Shown here: one piece after another, positions 8,703 to 16,874 of the stretch
Layout: each line of letters opens with the position of its first letter
Position numbering within the stretch: position 1 is the first letter of the stretch
Source of the DNA: CAYNWH01 sp964400885
GTDB taxonomy: Bacteria; Patescibacteriota; Patescibacteriia; CAIXNZ01
Direction: 5' to 3'
DNA: 64,000 nucleotides
NCBI GenBank assembly: GCA_964400885.1
Contig: CAYNWH010000005.1
Span: forward strand, 1-64,000
Program-made: the position numbers and the translations under genes
The notes under the pieces: generated by a model
What the model saw: only the letters and a program-made list of their open reading frames with translations
What the model was told of the DNA's origin: nothing
The model's database searches: none

Positions 8703-11123
8703 TTATACCACAATATTTATAATTTTCCCTTTGACGTAAATAATTTTTTTCACATCTTGATCAGCTAGCCATTTTTTTACATTTTCTTCTGCCAAAGCTA
8801 TTTTTTTTACTTCTTCTTCGGACATATCTTCAGTGACGAAAATTTTACTTCTCACTTTACTATTAATCTGTACTGGAACTTCCAAAACAGAATCTTTAGC
8901 TAATTCAGAATCATATTCTGGCCATTTTTCTAAAAAAATAGATTTTTTATGGTCCAACTTCTGCCATAGTTCTTCAGAAACGTGAGGAGCAAAAGGAGAA
9001 AATATTTTTAAAAATTTTTCAAAAACTTCCTGATTACAGCCTTCATCTTTATATTTGTTAATTAAAATCATCATAGCTGAAATGCAAGTATTCAAATCCA
9101 GCGTTTCTATTTGTTCAGTAACTTGCTTAATTGTTTTATGAGTTAAACGAATTAAATCATCATCATTGGTTCTTTTCTGGTTATCCAAATTATTACCAAT
9201 CTGCCAGACTTTTTCCAAAAATCTTCTCATGCCTACCACGCCCTGAGTACTCCAAGGAGTCGGCTGGTCAAACGGCCCCATAAACATTTCATAAACCCGT
9301 AAAGTATCAGCGCCATATTCTTTAACTACAGAATCAGGATTAACCACATTGCCGCGCGACTTAGACATTTTCTCGCCATCTTCACCTAAAATTAAGCCAT
9401 GCGAAGTACGCTTCGCATAAGGCTCTGGCGTGGGCACCACTTTAATGTCATATAAAAATTTATGCCAAAAGCGAGAATATAAAAGATGCAAAGTTGTATG
9501 CTCCATGCCCCCATTATACCAGTCAACTGGCAGCCAGTATTTTAATTTCTTTTTATCAGCTAAAACTTTATCATTATGCGGATCAACATAACGCAAAAAA
9601 TACCAGGACGAACCAGCCCATTGGGGCATCGTATCTGTTTCTCGTTTAGCATCTTCCCCGCATTGAGGACATGGCACATTAACCCAGTCAGTAATTAAAG
9701 ATAAAGGCGAATCACCTGTTTCAGTGGTCTGATATTTTTCTACTTCTGGCAAAACAACTGGCAGATCTTCTTCTGGCACAGGAACATAGCCGCAATGTGG
9801 ACAGATAATAATGGGAATCGGTTCGCCCCAATAGCGCTGGCGGGAAAAGACCCAATCGCGCAAATGATAATTAACTTTGCGAAAGCCAAAACCTTTGGCA
9901 GTCAGCCAGTCAATCATTTTATCAGTTGCTTGCTGAGTATTTAAACCATTTAAAAATTCTGAATTAACCAAGATGCCATCACCAGTCCAGGCTTCTTTAT
10001 TAATCTTGCCACCAAAAATGACTTCTTTAATTGGCAAATCAAATTTTTTAGCAAACTCATAATCGCGCTGATCATGAGCTGGCACAGCCATGATCGCACC
10101 AGTGCCATAAGAAGTTAAAACATAATCAGCAATAAAAACAGGGATTTCTTCTTCATTAACCGGATTAATAGCTTTCAAACCATGCAATTCTATGCCGGTT
10201 TTAGCTTTTTCTAAATTTAAACGCTCCTGTTCAGATTTATGTTTTGTCTGCTCAATATAATCGAGCACTTCATCAATATTTTCAATTTGGTCTTTAAATT
10301 TTTCAATTATTTCATGCTCTGGAGCAGCTACTACATAAGTTGCGCCAAATAAAGTATCGGGCCGAGTGGTATAAACTGGCAAATCATAGAGATGCTCACC
10401 AGGCAGCATGGTTGAACTTTTAATTTTAAAAACTACTTGGGCGCCAAAACTTTTGCCAATCCAATCAATCTGCTGCTTTTTTATCTTTTCCAAATAATCA
10501 ACTGTATCTAAATCTTCCAACAGCCTGTCTGCATAGGCAGTAATTTTTAACATCCACTGCTCTCGTTCTTTACGTATAACTTCGCCGCCGCATCTTTCAC
10601 AAACGCCATTGACTACTTCTTCATTAGACAAACCCACATTGCATTTAGTGCACCAGTTAATATCCATTTTAGCTTTGTAAGCTAAATTTTTATAAAAAAA
10701 TTGCAGAAAAATCCATTGCGTCCATTTATAATAATGGGGATCTGTAGTATTAATTTCCCGTGACCAATCAAAAGAAAGGCCCAGAGACTTTAATTGCCTG
10801 GTGAAATTAGCAATATTTTTTTCTGTAGTTGACTTGGGATGCGTGCCTGTTTTAATGGCATAATTTTCTGCTGGCAAACCAAAGGCATCCCAGCCAATGG
10901 GAAATAAAACATTTTGGCCTTGCATTCTTCTTTTGTGCGCTAAAATATCCATGGCAGTATAAGAACGCGGATGACCGACATGCAGTCCTTCACCTGAAGG
11001 GTAAGGAAATTCAATCAGGCAGTAAAATTTATTTTTGCCTTTGTCAGCTGCCTTATATAGTTGTTTTTCCTCCCAGTATTTTTGCCACTTGGGCTCGATT
11101 TCTTTAGGATTATATTCTTGCAT
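8703..11123 (-). CDS. leuS: Leucyl-tRNA synthetase
   Basis: 806 aa class I aminoacyl-tRNA synthetase that charges tRNA-Leu. The HIGH-type signature is YPSGEGLHVGHP (about 41-52) and the KMSKS loop is GEDGEKMSKSRGN (about 580). Cys pairs CTKC and CERC flank the catalytic core, with a further CPHC/CPQC pair later in the sequence. The CP1 editing domain is present (TTRPDTLFGATYVV, GTGAIMAVPAHDQRD). A C-terminal anticodon-binding helical domain and a short C-terminal extension complete the usual bacterial order. Monocistronic, with 175 bp of leader-like DNA upstream and no recognisable T-box. Confidence 0.97.
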   Translation of the reverse strand: MQEYNPKEIEPKWQKYWEEKQLYKAADKGKNKFYCLIEFPYPSGEGLHVGHPRSYTAMDILAHKRRMQGQNVLFPIGWDAFGLPAENYAIKTGTHPKSTTEKNIANFTRQLKSLGLSFDWSREINTTDPHYYKWTQWIFLQFFYKNLAYKAKMDINWCTKCNVGLSNEEVVNGVCERCGGEVIRKEREQWMLKITAYADRLLEDLDTVDYLEKIKKQQIDWIGKSFGAQVVFKIKSSTMLPGEHLYDLPVYTTRPDTLFGATYVVAAPEHEIIEKFKDQIENIDEVLDYIEQTKHKSEQERLNLEKAKTGIELHGLKAINPVNEEEIPVFIADYVLTSYGTGAIMAVPAHDQRDYEFAKKFDLPIKEVIFGGKINKEAWTGDGILVNSEFLNGLNTQQATDKMIDWLTAKGFGFRKVNYHLRDWVFSRQRYWGEPIPIIICPHCGYVPVPEEDLPVVLPEVEKYQTTETGDSPLSLITDWVNVPCPQCGEDAKRETDTMPQWAGSSWYFLRYVDPHNDKVLADKKKLKYWLPVDWYNGGMEHTTLHLLYSRFWHKFLYDIKVVPTPEPYAKRTSHGLILGEDGEKMSKSRGNVVNPDSVVKEYGADTLRVYEMFMGPFDQPTPWSTQGVVGMRRFLEKVWQIGNNLDNQKRTNDDDLIRLTHKTIKQVTEQIETLDLNTCISAMMILINKYKDEGCNQEVFEKFLKIFSPFAPHVSEELWQKLDHKKSIFLEKWPEYDSELAKDSVLEVPVQINSKVRSKIFVTEDMSEEEVKKIALAEENVKKWLADQDVKKIIYVKGKIINIVV

Positions 11124-11269
11124 AGATATCCAGTTAAAAGTTCTAAAGGAAAAAGTTCATAAAGTTATTAAAAAATCAGAACCAGAATCTTCAACTTTAT
11201 AAACTTTCTAACTTTTCACTTTGTACTTATAAACCAATTTTACGCTAAAATTAAATTTTTTTCAAATTT

Positions 11270-11297
11270 AAAACCTCCTGCCGAAACAAGAGGTTTT
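11270..11297 (-). terminator. Terminator-like hairpin after the Cys-rich orphan
   Basis: AAAACCTC (11270-11277) pairs with GAGGTTTT (11290-11297) and overlaps the stop codon region of the gene ending at 11299. The distal T-tract on the minus strand is weak. Confidence 0.6.
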
Positions 11298-11298
11298 G

Positions 11299-11737
11299 CT
11301 AGTGTAAAAATTGAGATCGAACCAGGCTTAAAGGTTTAACCTTTTTCACTTCCTGGCGAATCAAAGTGCACTCCGGGCAAGTACAAGTCTGGATATGATC
11401 CAGATTAACAAAGCCCAGCACTTTGACCAAATTTGAAGCCGGGTAATACTTAGCCTGCAGACGCAGACTAAATATGGCAAAATGTTCTTCCTCTTCTTCA
11501 ATCTGGACAAAGTAACAAGCCGGCTGACAGCCATATTGAAGGATCAGATCCTTCAAAGGCACCTCTTCTGCCAAAACCAAATGCAGCAAATGAATCTGGC
11601 TTTGATCATGAAATCTTTCTGTTGGCAATGGAAAAGCCCTAATTGCGCCTAACTGCCAACGGAAAGCCAGTTCATTTTTATTGCCCTGCCCATGGACAAC
11701 CAAAGGCTCGCCAAACAACTTTTTCAGATCGCTGACA
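11299..11737 (-). CDS. Hypothetical protein, 5' end lost in gap
   Basis: About 145 C-terminal residues are visible. The start lies inside the N gap. The readable part contains LKDLILQYGCQPACYFVQIEE, an acidic patch, and a final TCTCPECTLIRQEV that looks like half of a zinc-binding knuckle. Codons are less AT-rich than in neighbouring housekeeping genes. No family recognised. It was probably a single gene with its own terminator, like other orphans here. Confidence 0.55.
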
Positions 11738-11837
11738 NNNNNNNNNNNNNNNNNNNNNNNNNNNNNNNNNNNNNNNNNNNNNNNNNNNNNNNNNNNNNNN
11801 NNNNNNNNNNNNNNNNNNNNNNNNNNNNNNNNNNNNN
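11738..11837. other. Assembly gap (100 N)
   Basis: Exactly 100 N, the usual placeholder for a scaffold gap of unknown length. It removes the 5' end of the Cys-motif orphan and the 3' end of the CoA-binding protein. Confidence 0.95.
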
Positions 11838-12115
11838 AAATCAGAGTCAATGCAGTCCTGTACAACTTTTTTAGCATTTTCCTCTCCTACGACCAAAACT
11901 ACCACATCCGGGCGTTCTTCCAAGTCAAAAACAGTCGGGTAGCAGGGAACACCTTCAATTTCACTATATTTAGGATTAACGGCCACCACATTATAGCCTT
12001 TATTTTTTAAATCCATTAAAACTTTATAGCCATATTTATTTTTATTTTGGGTAGCGCCGACAATCGCATAAATATAATTTTTGTCTATGAATTTTTGCAA
12101 TTCATTTTTCTCCAT
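11838..12115 (-). CDS. CoA-binding domain protein (YccU-like), 3' truncated by gap
   Basis: The first 92 residues of a CoA-binding_2 family protein (usually about 130-140 aa). The Rossmann start YAIVGATQNKNKYGYKVLMD, the VVAVNPKYSEIEGVPCYPT strand-loop and the PDVVVLVVGEENA segment are characteristic. These small proteins bind CoA or a related dinucleotide; their physiological role is unsettled. The rest lies in the gap. ATG start at 12115. Confidence 0.85.
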
Positions 12116-12145
12116 ATATCTTATAATAACAAATTTTGAAAAAAA

Positions 12146-12170
12146 TTAAAGAGTCTCAAGGACTCTTTAA
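12146..12170 (-). terminator. Terminator downstream of trxB
   Basis: TTAAAGAGTC (12146-12155) pairs with GACTCTTTAA (12161-12170) around a 5-base loop, with A/T-rich flanks. It ends the trxA-trxB unit on the minus strand. Confidence 0.85.
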
Positions 12171-12204
12171 TCTAAAAGATAAAAAAGTATAAAAAATTAA
12201 ATAA

Positions 12205-13164
12205 CTATGCTTGTTTTGACCAATCCAACGCCGGACCTTTCTGGCCTTTTTTATGCTGTAAATATTTATAAGCTGATAAAGCTGCCTTAGCGCCTTCGCC
12301 AGCCGCAATAATTATTTGTTTATATTCGCCAAAAGCCACATCGCCAGCCGCAAAAATACCTGCTTCGCTCGTATGGCAATAATCATCAATTATAATTTGT
12401 TGTTTTTCATCCAATTTTACAGCTTCTCTAATTGGTCCAGCATTAACCACATGTCCAATCTCCACAAAAACACCATCAACAGCTAATTCCCCTTCTTTTT
12501 CATCTTGTAAATTTTTAACTATAATTTTATTAACAAATTTTTCACCCTGAATTTCTTTAATCGTGGAATTTAAAATTAATTCTATATTTTGAGTTTTCTT
12601 AATTTTATCAACCAAAATTTCATCTCCCCGAAATTCATCTCGGCGATGTATCAAATAAACTTTTTTAGCGATTCTGGCTAAATATTCAGCCGCATCCAAG
12701 GCAGAATTGCCGCCGCCAACTACAGCCACCACTTTATCTTTATATAAAGGTGCATCGCAATTAGCACAATAGGTCACGCCTTTATTTGTAAATTCTTTTT
12801 CGCCAGGAACCTCAAGATTGCGCGGAGTAACGCCAAAAGATAAAATCATTGCCTGAGCTTGATATTTATTGCCAGCCACTGTTTCGGCCCAAAAAATATC
12901 TTCGCTTTTGCCGATCTTTATAACCTCTTCATATTTAAACTGACTGCCGAATTTTTCCGCCTGTTTTTTCATTTTATCTGTCAAAGTAAAACCATCAATG
13001 CCTTCAAATCCAGGGTAATTTTCTACCATAGGCACCGTACCAGCCTGACCGCCAATATCTTTGGTAATAATTAAATTGTTTAATTTGCGGCGTGAAGCAT
13101 AAATACCAGCTGTTAAGCCAGCTGGTCCGCCGCCAATGATAATTAAATCGTATATTTCTGACAT
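12205..13164 (-). CDS. trxB: Thioredoxin-disulfide reductase
   Basis: 319 aa from the ATG at 13164. An upstream ATG at 13212 adds a 16-residue tail absent from the family. FAD-binding motif LIIIGGGPAGLTAGIYASRR at the N-terminus, redox-active TYCANCDAPLYKDK (CxxC), NADPH-binding VVGGGNSALDAAEYL, and the C-terminal FAD motif GIFAAGDVAFGEYKQIIIA. It reduces the thioredoxin encoded just upstream, using NADPH. Confidence 0.95.
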   Translation of the reverse strand: MSEIYDLIIIGGGPAGLTAGIYASRRKLNNLIITKDIGGQAGTVPMVENYPGFEGIDGFTLTDKMKKQAEKFGSQFKYEEVIKIGKSEDIFWAETVAGNKYQAQAMILSFGVTPRNLEVPGEKEFTNKGVTYCANCDAPLYKDKVVAVVGGGNSALDAAEYLARIAKKVYLIHRRDEFRGDEILVDKIKKTQNIELILNSTIKEIQGEKFVNKIIVKNLQDEKEGELAVDGVFVEIGHVVNAGPIREAVKLDEKQQIIIDDYCHTSEAGIFAAGDVAFGEYKQIIIAAGEGAKAALSAYKYLQHKKGQKGPALDWSKQA

Positions 13165-13205
13165 AACAAAAATTTTAAATTTTAAATAATAATCAAAAAA
13201 TCCAT

Positions 13206-13245
13206 TTTCCAATTACTAATTACTAATGCCTAATTACTAATTGCT
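13206..13245. repeat. AATTACTAAT-type short repeat
   Basis: Runs of AATTACTAAT words overlap the end of trxA. Related strings occur at about 19358-19390, 45735-45765, 46455-46495 and 58022-58050, always between genes or at gene ends. Confidence 0.5.
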
Positions 13246-13565
13246 AGATATTTCTCTAGCTTCGCATTCAAAGCATCCAATGTTTGTGCGCCTACCCATT
13301 CTTCGACTACTTTACCTTCTTTAAAAATTTTAAAAGCTGGAATAGACATGATTTCATACTTTTGAGCTAATTCCTGATTTTCATCAACATTACATTTAGC
13401 AATTTTAACATTTTTACCTTCCACTTCTTTAGCTAATGCTTCCAGTACTGGCCCCATCATTTTACAAGGACCACACCACTCAGCCCAAAAATCAACCAAA
13501 ACAGGAGCTTTACTGTTTAGAACTTCTTGTTCAAAATTAGATGAATTTAAGCTAATTTCAGCCAT
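13230..13565 (-). CDS. trxA: Thioredoxin
   Basis: 111 aa. The active site VDFWAEWCGPCKMMGP (WCGPC) and the cis-Pro loop IMSIPAFKIFKEG are intact, so this is a full thioredoxin. It is the protein partner of TrxB, whose gene follows 65 bases downstream. The trxA 3' end overlaps an ATTACTAAT-type intergenic repeat. A divergent promoter for the plus-strand orphan at 13666 lies just upstream. Confidence 0.95.
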   Translation of the reverse strand: MAEISLNSSNFEQEVLNSKAPVLVDFWAEWCGPCKMMGPVLEALAKEVEGKNVKIAKCNVDENQELAQKYEIMSIPAFKIFKEGKVVEEWVGAQTLDALNAKLEKYLAISN

Positions 13566-13592
13566 AAAATTAATATTTATTTATTAATATAA

Positions 13593-13621
13593 TTGACAAA
13601 AATATAAAATTATGCTATAAT
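13593..13621 (+). promoter_or_regulatory. Consensus sigma-70-type promoter
   Basis: TTGACA at 13593-13598, a 17-base spacer ending in TATGC, and TATAAT at 13616-13621. Both hexamers are perfect. It drives the 100-aa membrane orphan at 13666. Confidence 0.85.
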
Positions 13622-13665
13622 TTAATTAACAAAATCGTACTTTAACCTTTGCAAAGGAGGCAAAT

Positions 13666-13968
13666 ATGTTTTATTGGATACTGGCCCTGCTGGTGGCAGG
13701 ACTAATCACGGGCATTGTGCCTCGGAACTTCTGGGGAATAGTGGCCTGGAGCATTTTCTTGGCCATTGCCGTACCCATCTGTTCCTGGGCGATCAGCTCC
13801 ATTTGGAGCATTGACCTGCTCCGTGAAGCACTGACCGCTTACGGCATGCTGCTAGGTATTTTTCTAGCAGGAGTAGCTCTGCTCGTTCTCATCCTGTTGG
13901 GGATTGCCAAACTGCTCAAAGGCATGCTCGGACTCAAGGACTTCGGCGCAGGACTCAATAACAAATAA
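13666..13968 (+). CDS. Small three-helix membrane orphan protein
   Basis: 100 aa with three hydrophobic segments (about 3-20, 24-47, 58-86) and a basic/Gly-rich tail ending in a soluble stretch. AAAGGAGG lies 6 bases before the ATG. The codon choice (CTG, GTG, GCC, ATC) is much richer in G+C than the flanking trxA and infB. It has a perfect promoter and its own terminator, so it is an isolated and probably well expressed gene. No family recognised; GC-rich codons suggest an unusual origin or selection on expression. Confidence 0.65.
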   Translation: MFYWILALLVAGLITGIVPRNFWGIVAWSIFLAIAVPICSWAISSIWSIDLLREALTAYGMLLGIFLAGVALLVLILLGIAKLLKGMLGLKDFGAGLNNK

Positions 13969-13991
13969 AACAACTCCAACTTTTCAAACGG

Positions 13992-14018
13992 GGGCGGCAA
14001 CATTGTCGCCCTTTTATA
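13992..14018. terminator. Terminator of the membrane orphan gene
   Basis: GGGCG (13992-13996) pairs with CGCCC (14007-14011), with partial inner pairing, followed by TTTTATATTTTTTT. It overlaps the infB stop codon at 14014-14016, so the two genes converge on one structure. Confidence 0.75.
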
Positions 14019-16005
14019 TTTTTTTAATTATTTTCTCTTCTTGATAAATCATTAAAATATCACCCTCTTGAATTACTGGCTCGCCAATAAAATTTATGCC
14101 GCATTCCTGGCCTTCAATAGCTTCAGTAACTATTTGTTTGCCTGTCTGCAATTCAGAAACTTCTCCTGTAGCAATCAATTCTTTTTTTCTTAAAACATCT
14201 GCCTTTGCTCCTTTAACTACCTTGCCTGCTGTTATTTTACCGCCGATTACCATATTTTTATTTTCAGTTTTAAAAATAGCCAAAACTTTAACCTTACCTA
14301 AATCTTTCCTGACAACTTCAGGGGAAAGCAAAACTGACATTCTGTTTTTAACATCTGACAATAAATTATAAATAACATCATAATATTTTATCTCCACATT
14401 TTTCTCTCGAGCTAAATCACTAGCTAAAGGCGTGGCCTTAACATCAAAGCCTAAAATCACTGCCCCGCTGCTTGCCGCCATATTTATGTCTGAATCAGTA
14501 ATATTGCCTAACCCTCTAGATATAATATCGGCCTTAACTTCTTCTGATTCTATCTTTTCTAAAGATTCAGCAATAACTTCTAAGGAACCCAAAACATCAG
14601 CCTTGATAATTAAATTTAATTTTTTAACATTTTCTTTTTCTTTTTCCTCTTGTGCTGGCGAAATTTTATTGACAATTGATTTTTCTCTTAGAATTTCGTG
14701 TTCTTTGGCTTTTTTATGTTTGCGTTCAATCTTAGCCGTCACTTCCATAATATCACCCACTTTAGGCGGATACTTGAAGCCAATAATTTTAACTGGCATA
14801 GCCGGACCAGCCTGCTGAACATCTTGATTAATATAATCTTTTAAAGCTCTGGCTTTGCCAAAGAAAACATCATTAATGCATAAATTATCATTTAATTTCA
14901 GGGTTCCATTTTGAATTAAAACCGTGGCAACCGGACCTTCGCCTTTATCAATATGGGATTCAATAATGGTACCGACAGCCTCTTTGTCCGGATTTGCCAT
15001 AATTTTTTCTTTTTCCAAGTCGCTAACTAGCAAAATCGTTTCTAAAAGATCATCCAGCCCCATATTTTCTTTAGCAGAAATAGGCACGGTGATTGTTTTT
15101 CCGCCCCAGTCTTCAGGCGTTAAATTCATTGACGCCAAATCTTGTTTAACTTTTTCAATATTAGCATCGGGCAAATCAATTTTATTAATCGCTACAATCA
15201 TAGGGATTTTTGACTGCTGAATAATTTTAATCGCCTCTACTGTCTGGGGCTTTATGCTATCATTAGCGGCAATAACTAAAATAGCAATGTCAGCAATCTT
15301 TGCGCCCCTAGATCTCATAGCTGTAAAAGCTTCATGGCCCGGCGTATCAATAAAAGTAATTAACCTGTCTTTCTTTTGGGCTTGGTAAGCACCAATATGC
15401 TGGGTAATGCCACCGGCTTCAGTTGCTATTACATTAGTTTTCCTTATCATATCAAGCAATTTTGTTTTGCCATGATCAACATGTCCCATTACCACAATCA
15501 CGGGTGGCCGTGACTTTAAATTTGCTTTTTTCTCTTTACCTAATATATTTTTAATTTTCGCACCTGACTCTGCCTGGACTTCTTCTTCGGAAAGAGAAAG
15601 ATTGACGCCGAATTCATCGGCCAAAATAGCAGCTGTTTCAAAATCAATCCTTTCATTTAAAGAAGCCATGACACCGTTTTTCATTAATTCTTTAATAACC
15701 TGATTAACTGGCTTATCAATAACTTTAGCAAAATCTCTGACCGTAATGATAGCTGGTATCTTTATCTCTTTTTTTTCAACTTCGACTTTTTCTTCGCCTT
15801 GTAATTTCTTAAATTCCTCCAGCTTGGCTTTTTTATCTGATTCAATTTTATCCTGTATTTTAGGTCCTAAAACTAAAATTTTACGGGCGATTTTATCATC
15901 AATTTTAATTGCTTTTTTGCCAACATCAAAACCGAATTCTGGCAATATTTCCAAAAGTTCCGCCGTATTAAGCTTAAGTTTTCTGGCTAATTCAGTGACA
16001 TTCAT
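14014..16005 (-). CDS. infB: Translation initiation factor IF-2
   Basis: 663 aa, short for IF-2, mainly because the N-terminal region is reduced. The IF2_N-like segment (VTELARKLKLNTAELLEIL) and a second ITVRDFAKVIDKPVNQVIKE subdomain precede the GTPase domain with G1 GHVDHGKTKLLD (about 173), G3 DTPGHEAF and G4 NKIDLP. Domain II (GPVATVLIQNGTLKLND), domain III and the C-terminal beta-barrel (GQECGINFIGEPVIQEGD) complete the protein, which places initiator tRNA on the 30S subunit. ATG at 16005. Monocistronic in appearance. Confidence 0.97.
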   Translation of the reverse strand: MNVTELARKLKLNTAELLEILPEFGFDVGKKAIKIDDKIARKILVLGPKIQDKIESDKKAKLEEFKKLQGEEKVEVEKKEIKIPAIITVRDFAKVIDKPVNQVIKELMKNGVMASLNERIDFETAAILADEFGVNLSLSEEEVQAESGAKIKNILGKEKKANLKSRPPVIVVMGHVDHGKTKLLDMIRKTNVIATEAGGITQHIGAYQAQKKDRLITFIDTPGHEAFTAMRSRGAKIADIAILVIAANDSIKPQTVEAIKIIQQSKIPMIVAINKIDLPDANIEKVKQDLASMNLTPEDWGGKTITVPISAKENMGLDDLLETILLVSDLEKEKIMANPDKEAVGTIIESHIDKGEGPVATVLIQNGTLKLNDNLCINDVFFGKARALKDYINQDVQQAGPAMPVKIIGFKYPPKVGDIMEVTAKIERKHKKAKEHEILREKSIVNKISPAQEEKEKENVKKLNLIIKADVLGSLEVIAESLEKIESEEVKADIISRGLGNITDSDINMAASSGAVILGFDVKATPLASDLAREKNVEIKYYDVIYNLLSDVKNRMSVLLSPEVVRKDLGKVKVLAIFKTENKNMVIGGKITAGKVVKGAKADVLRKKELIATGEVSELQTGKQIVTEAIEGQECGINFIGEPVIQEGDILMIYQEEKIIKKI

Positions 16006-16092
16006 AATGATTAAAAAAGAAGGATCAGTTAATCCTTTTATTATCTTTTAATATAGCTCTAAAAAAATAAAAAGTCAATTACAATTAATTAA

Positions 16093-16120
16093 ATAAAGAG
16101 CCGTAAAAACGACTCTTTAA
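16093..16120 (-). terminator. Terminator of the Cys-motif orphan
   Basis: TAAAGAG-CCGT (16094-16104) pairs with ACG-ACTCTTTA (16109-16119), with A/T-rich flanks. It lies 29 bases past the stop of the 146-aa gene on the minus strand. The stem shares AAAGAG/CTCTTTA with the trxB terminator. Confidence 0.8.
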
Positions 16121-16147
16121 TTGAAATTTAAAAACCTTTGAACTTAT

Positions 16148-16588
16148 TTAGACAGCTCCCGGTGCTTTTAATGCTGAGATTTCTTTTTGTTCATTCGCCA
16201 TCTGGGCGCAAACTTGACCAAAGCTGCCATAATCATGTAATTCGCAAGTCGAACAAAAATGGCAATAAACATCTCTGCCCTTTTCCTGCGTACCGCTGAT
16301 GGCTGACAAAAGCCAGCCGTAGATACGCAAGCAGATGTTAGGAGTCTGCTCTTTATATCTATGAGCAAAGAGCATTAATCTGTCAGCTGCCAAAGAGGAT
16401 CTGGCTACTGCTCCGCATTGCTGACATTTATCAGTGCAAATGACCGCGACATTTATGCCCTTAAAATCATCGGGCTTATAAAGAAGTAAAAAATGACGAA
16501 ACTCCTCTAGGTTGCTAAAAATCAATTCCAGGTTAATTTCTAGTCCATTTCCCCTCAGCAATTTCCTGTATTTTCTTTTAAATTTCAT
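16148..16588 (-). CDS. Hypothetical protein with zinc-type cysteine clusters
   Basis: 146 aa, no family recognised. The first third is basic (KFKRKYRKLLRG). The centre carries CTDKCQQCG (about 52-60) and the later part CHFCSTCELHDYGSFGQVC (about 109-127). These two clusters are spaced so that they could form treble-clef or ribbon-type zinc sites. AGGAGGG sits 7 bases before the ATG. It has a private promoter at 16610-16638 and a private terminator. Codons are moderately GC-rich. A nucleic-acid-binding or adaptor role is possible but is inference. Confidence 0.6.
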   Translation of the reverse strand: MKFKRKYRKLLRGNGLEINLELIFSNLEEFRHFLLLYKPDDFKGINVAVICTDKCQQCGAVARSSLAADRLMLFAHRYKEQTPNICLRIYGWLLSAISGTQEKGRDVYCHFCSTCELHDYGSFGQVCAQMANEQKEISALKAPGAV

Positions 16589-16609
16589 TTTAAACCCTCC
16601 TTGCTTGAT

Positions 16610-16638
16610 AGATTAACTTTATCTTCAAAGCTTGTCAA
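16610..16638 (-). promoter_or_regulatory. Promoter of the Cys-motif orphan
   Basis: On the minus strand TTGACA (16633-16638), a 17-base spacer and TAATCT (16610-16615), about 20 bases before the gene start. Its -35 overlaps a TTGTCA on the plus strand (16632-16637) that has TAAACT 17 bases later (16655-16660), a candidate rny promoter. The two would be mutually exclusive. Confidence 0.6.
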
Positions 16639-16874
16639 ATTATTTTTTCCATGCTAAACTAAAGTTAACTTAATTTATAAAGAATAAATAGAGAAAAGGA
16701 CTATAAATAAGGGTTGAAAGCAAATAAATTTACATTACCAGTTATTAAAATTTTATTAATGAACTCATATAAGCACAATCGCAAACTCTCTTCCAAGGGG
16801 CGAAATACAAATTTCGTAACTGTTTAATGTACTTTCAAAATCCTGATCTCTGTTTTTTTCAATAGGAGAAAACT

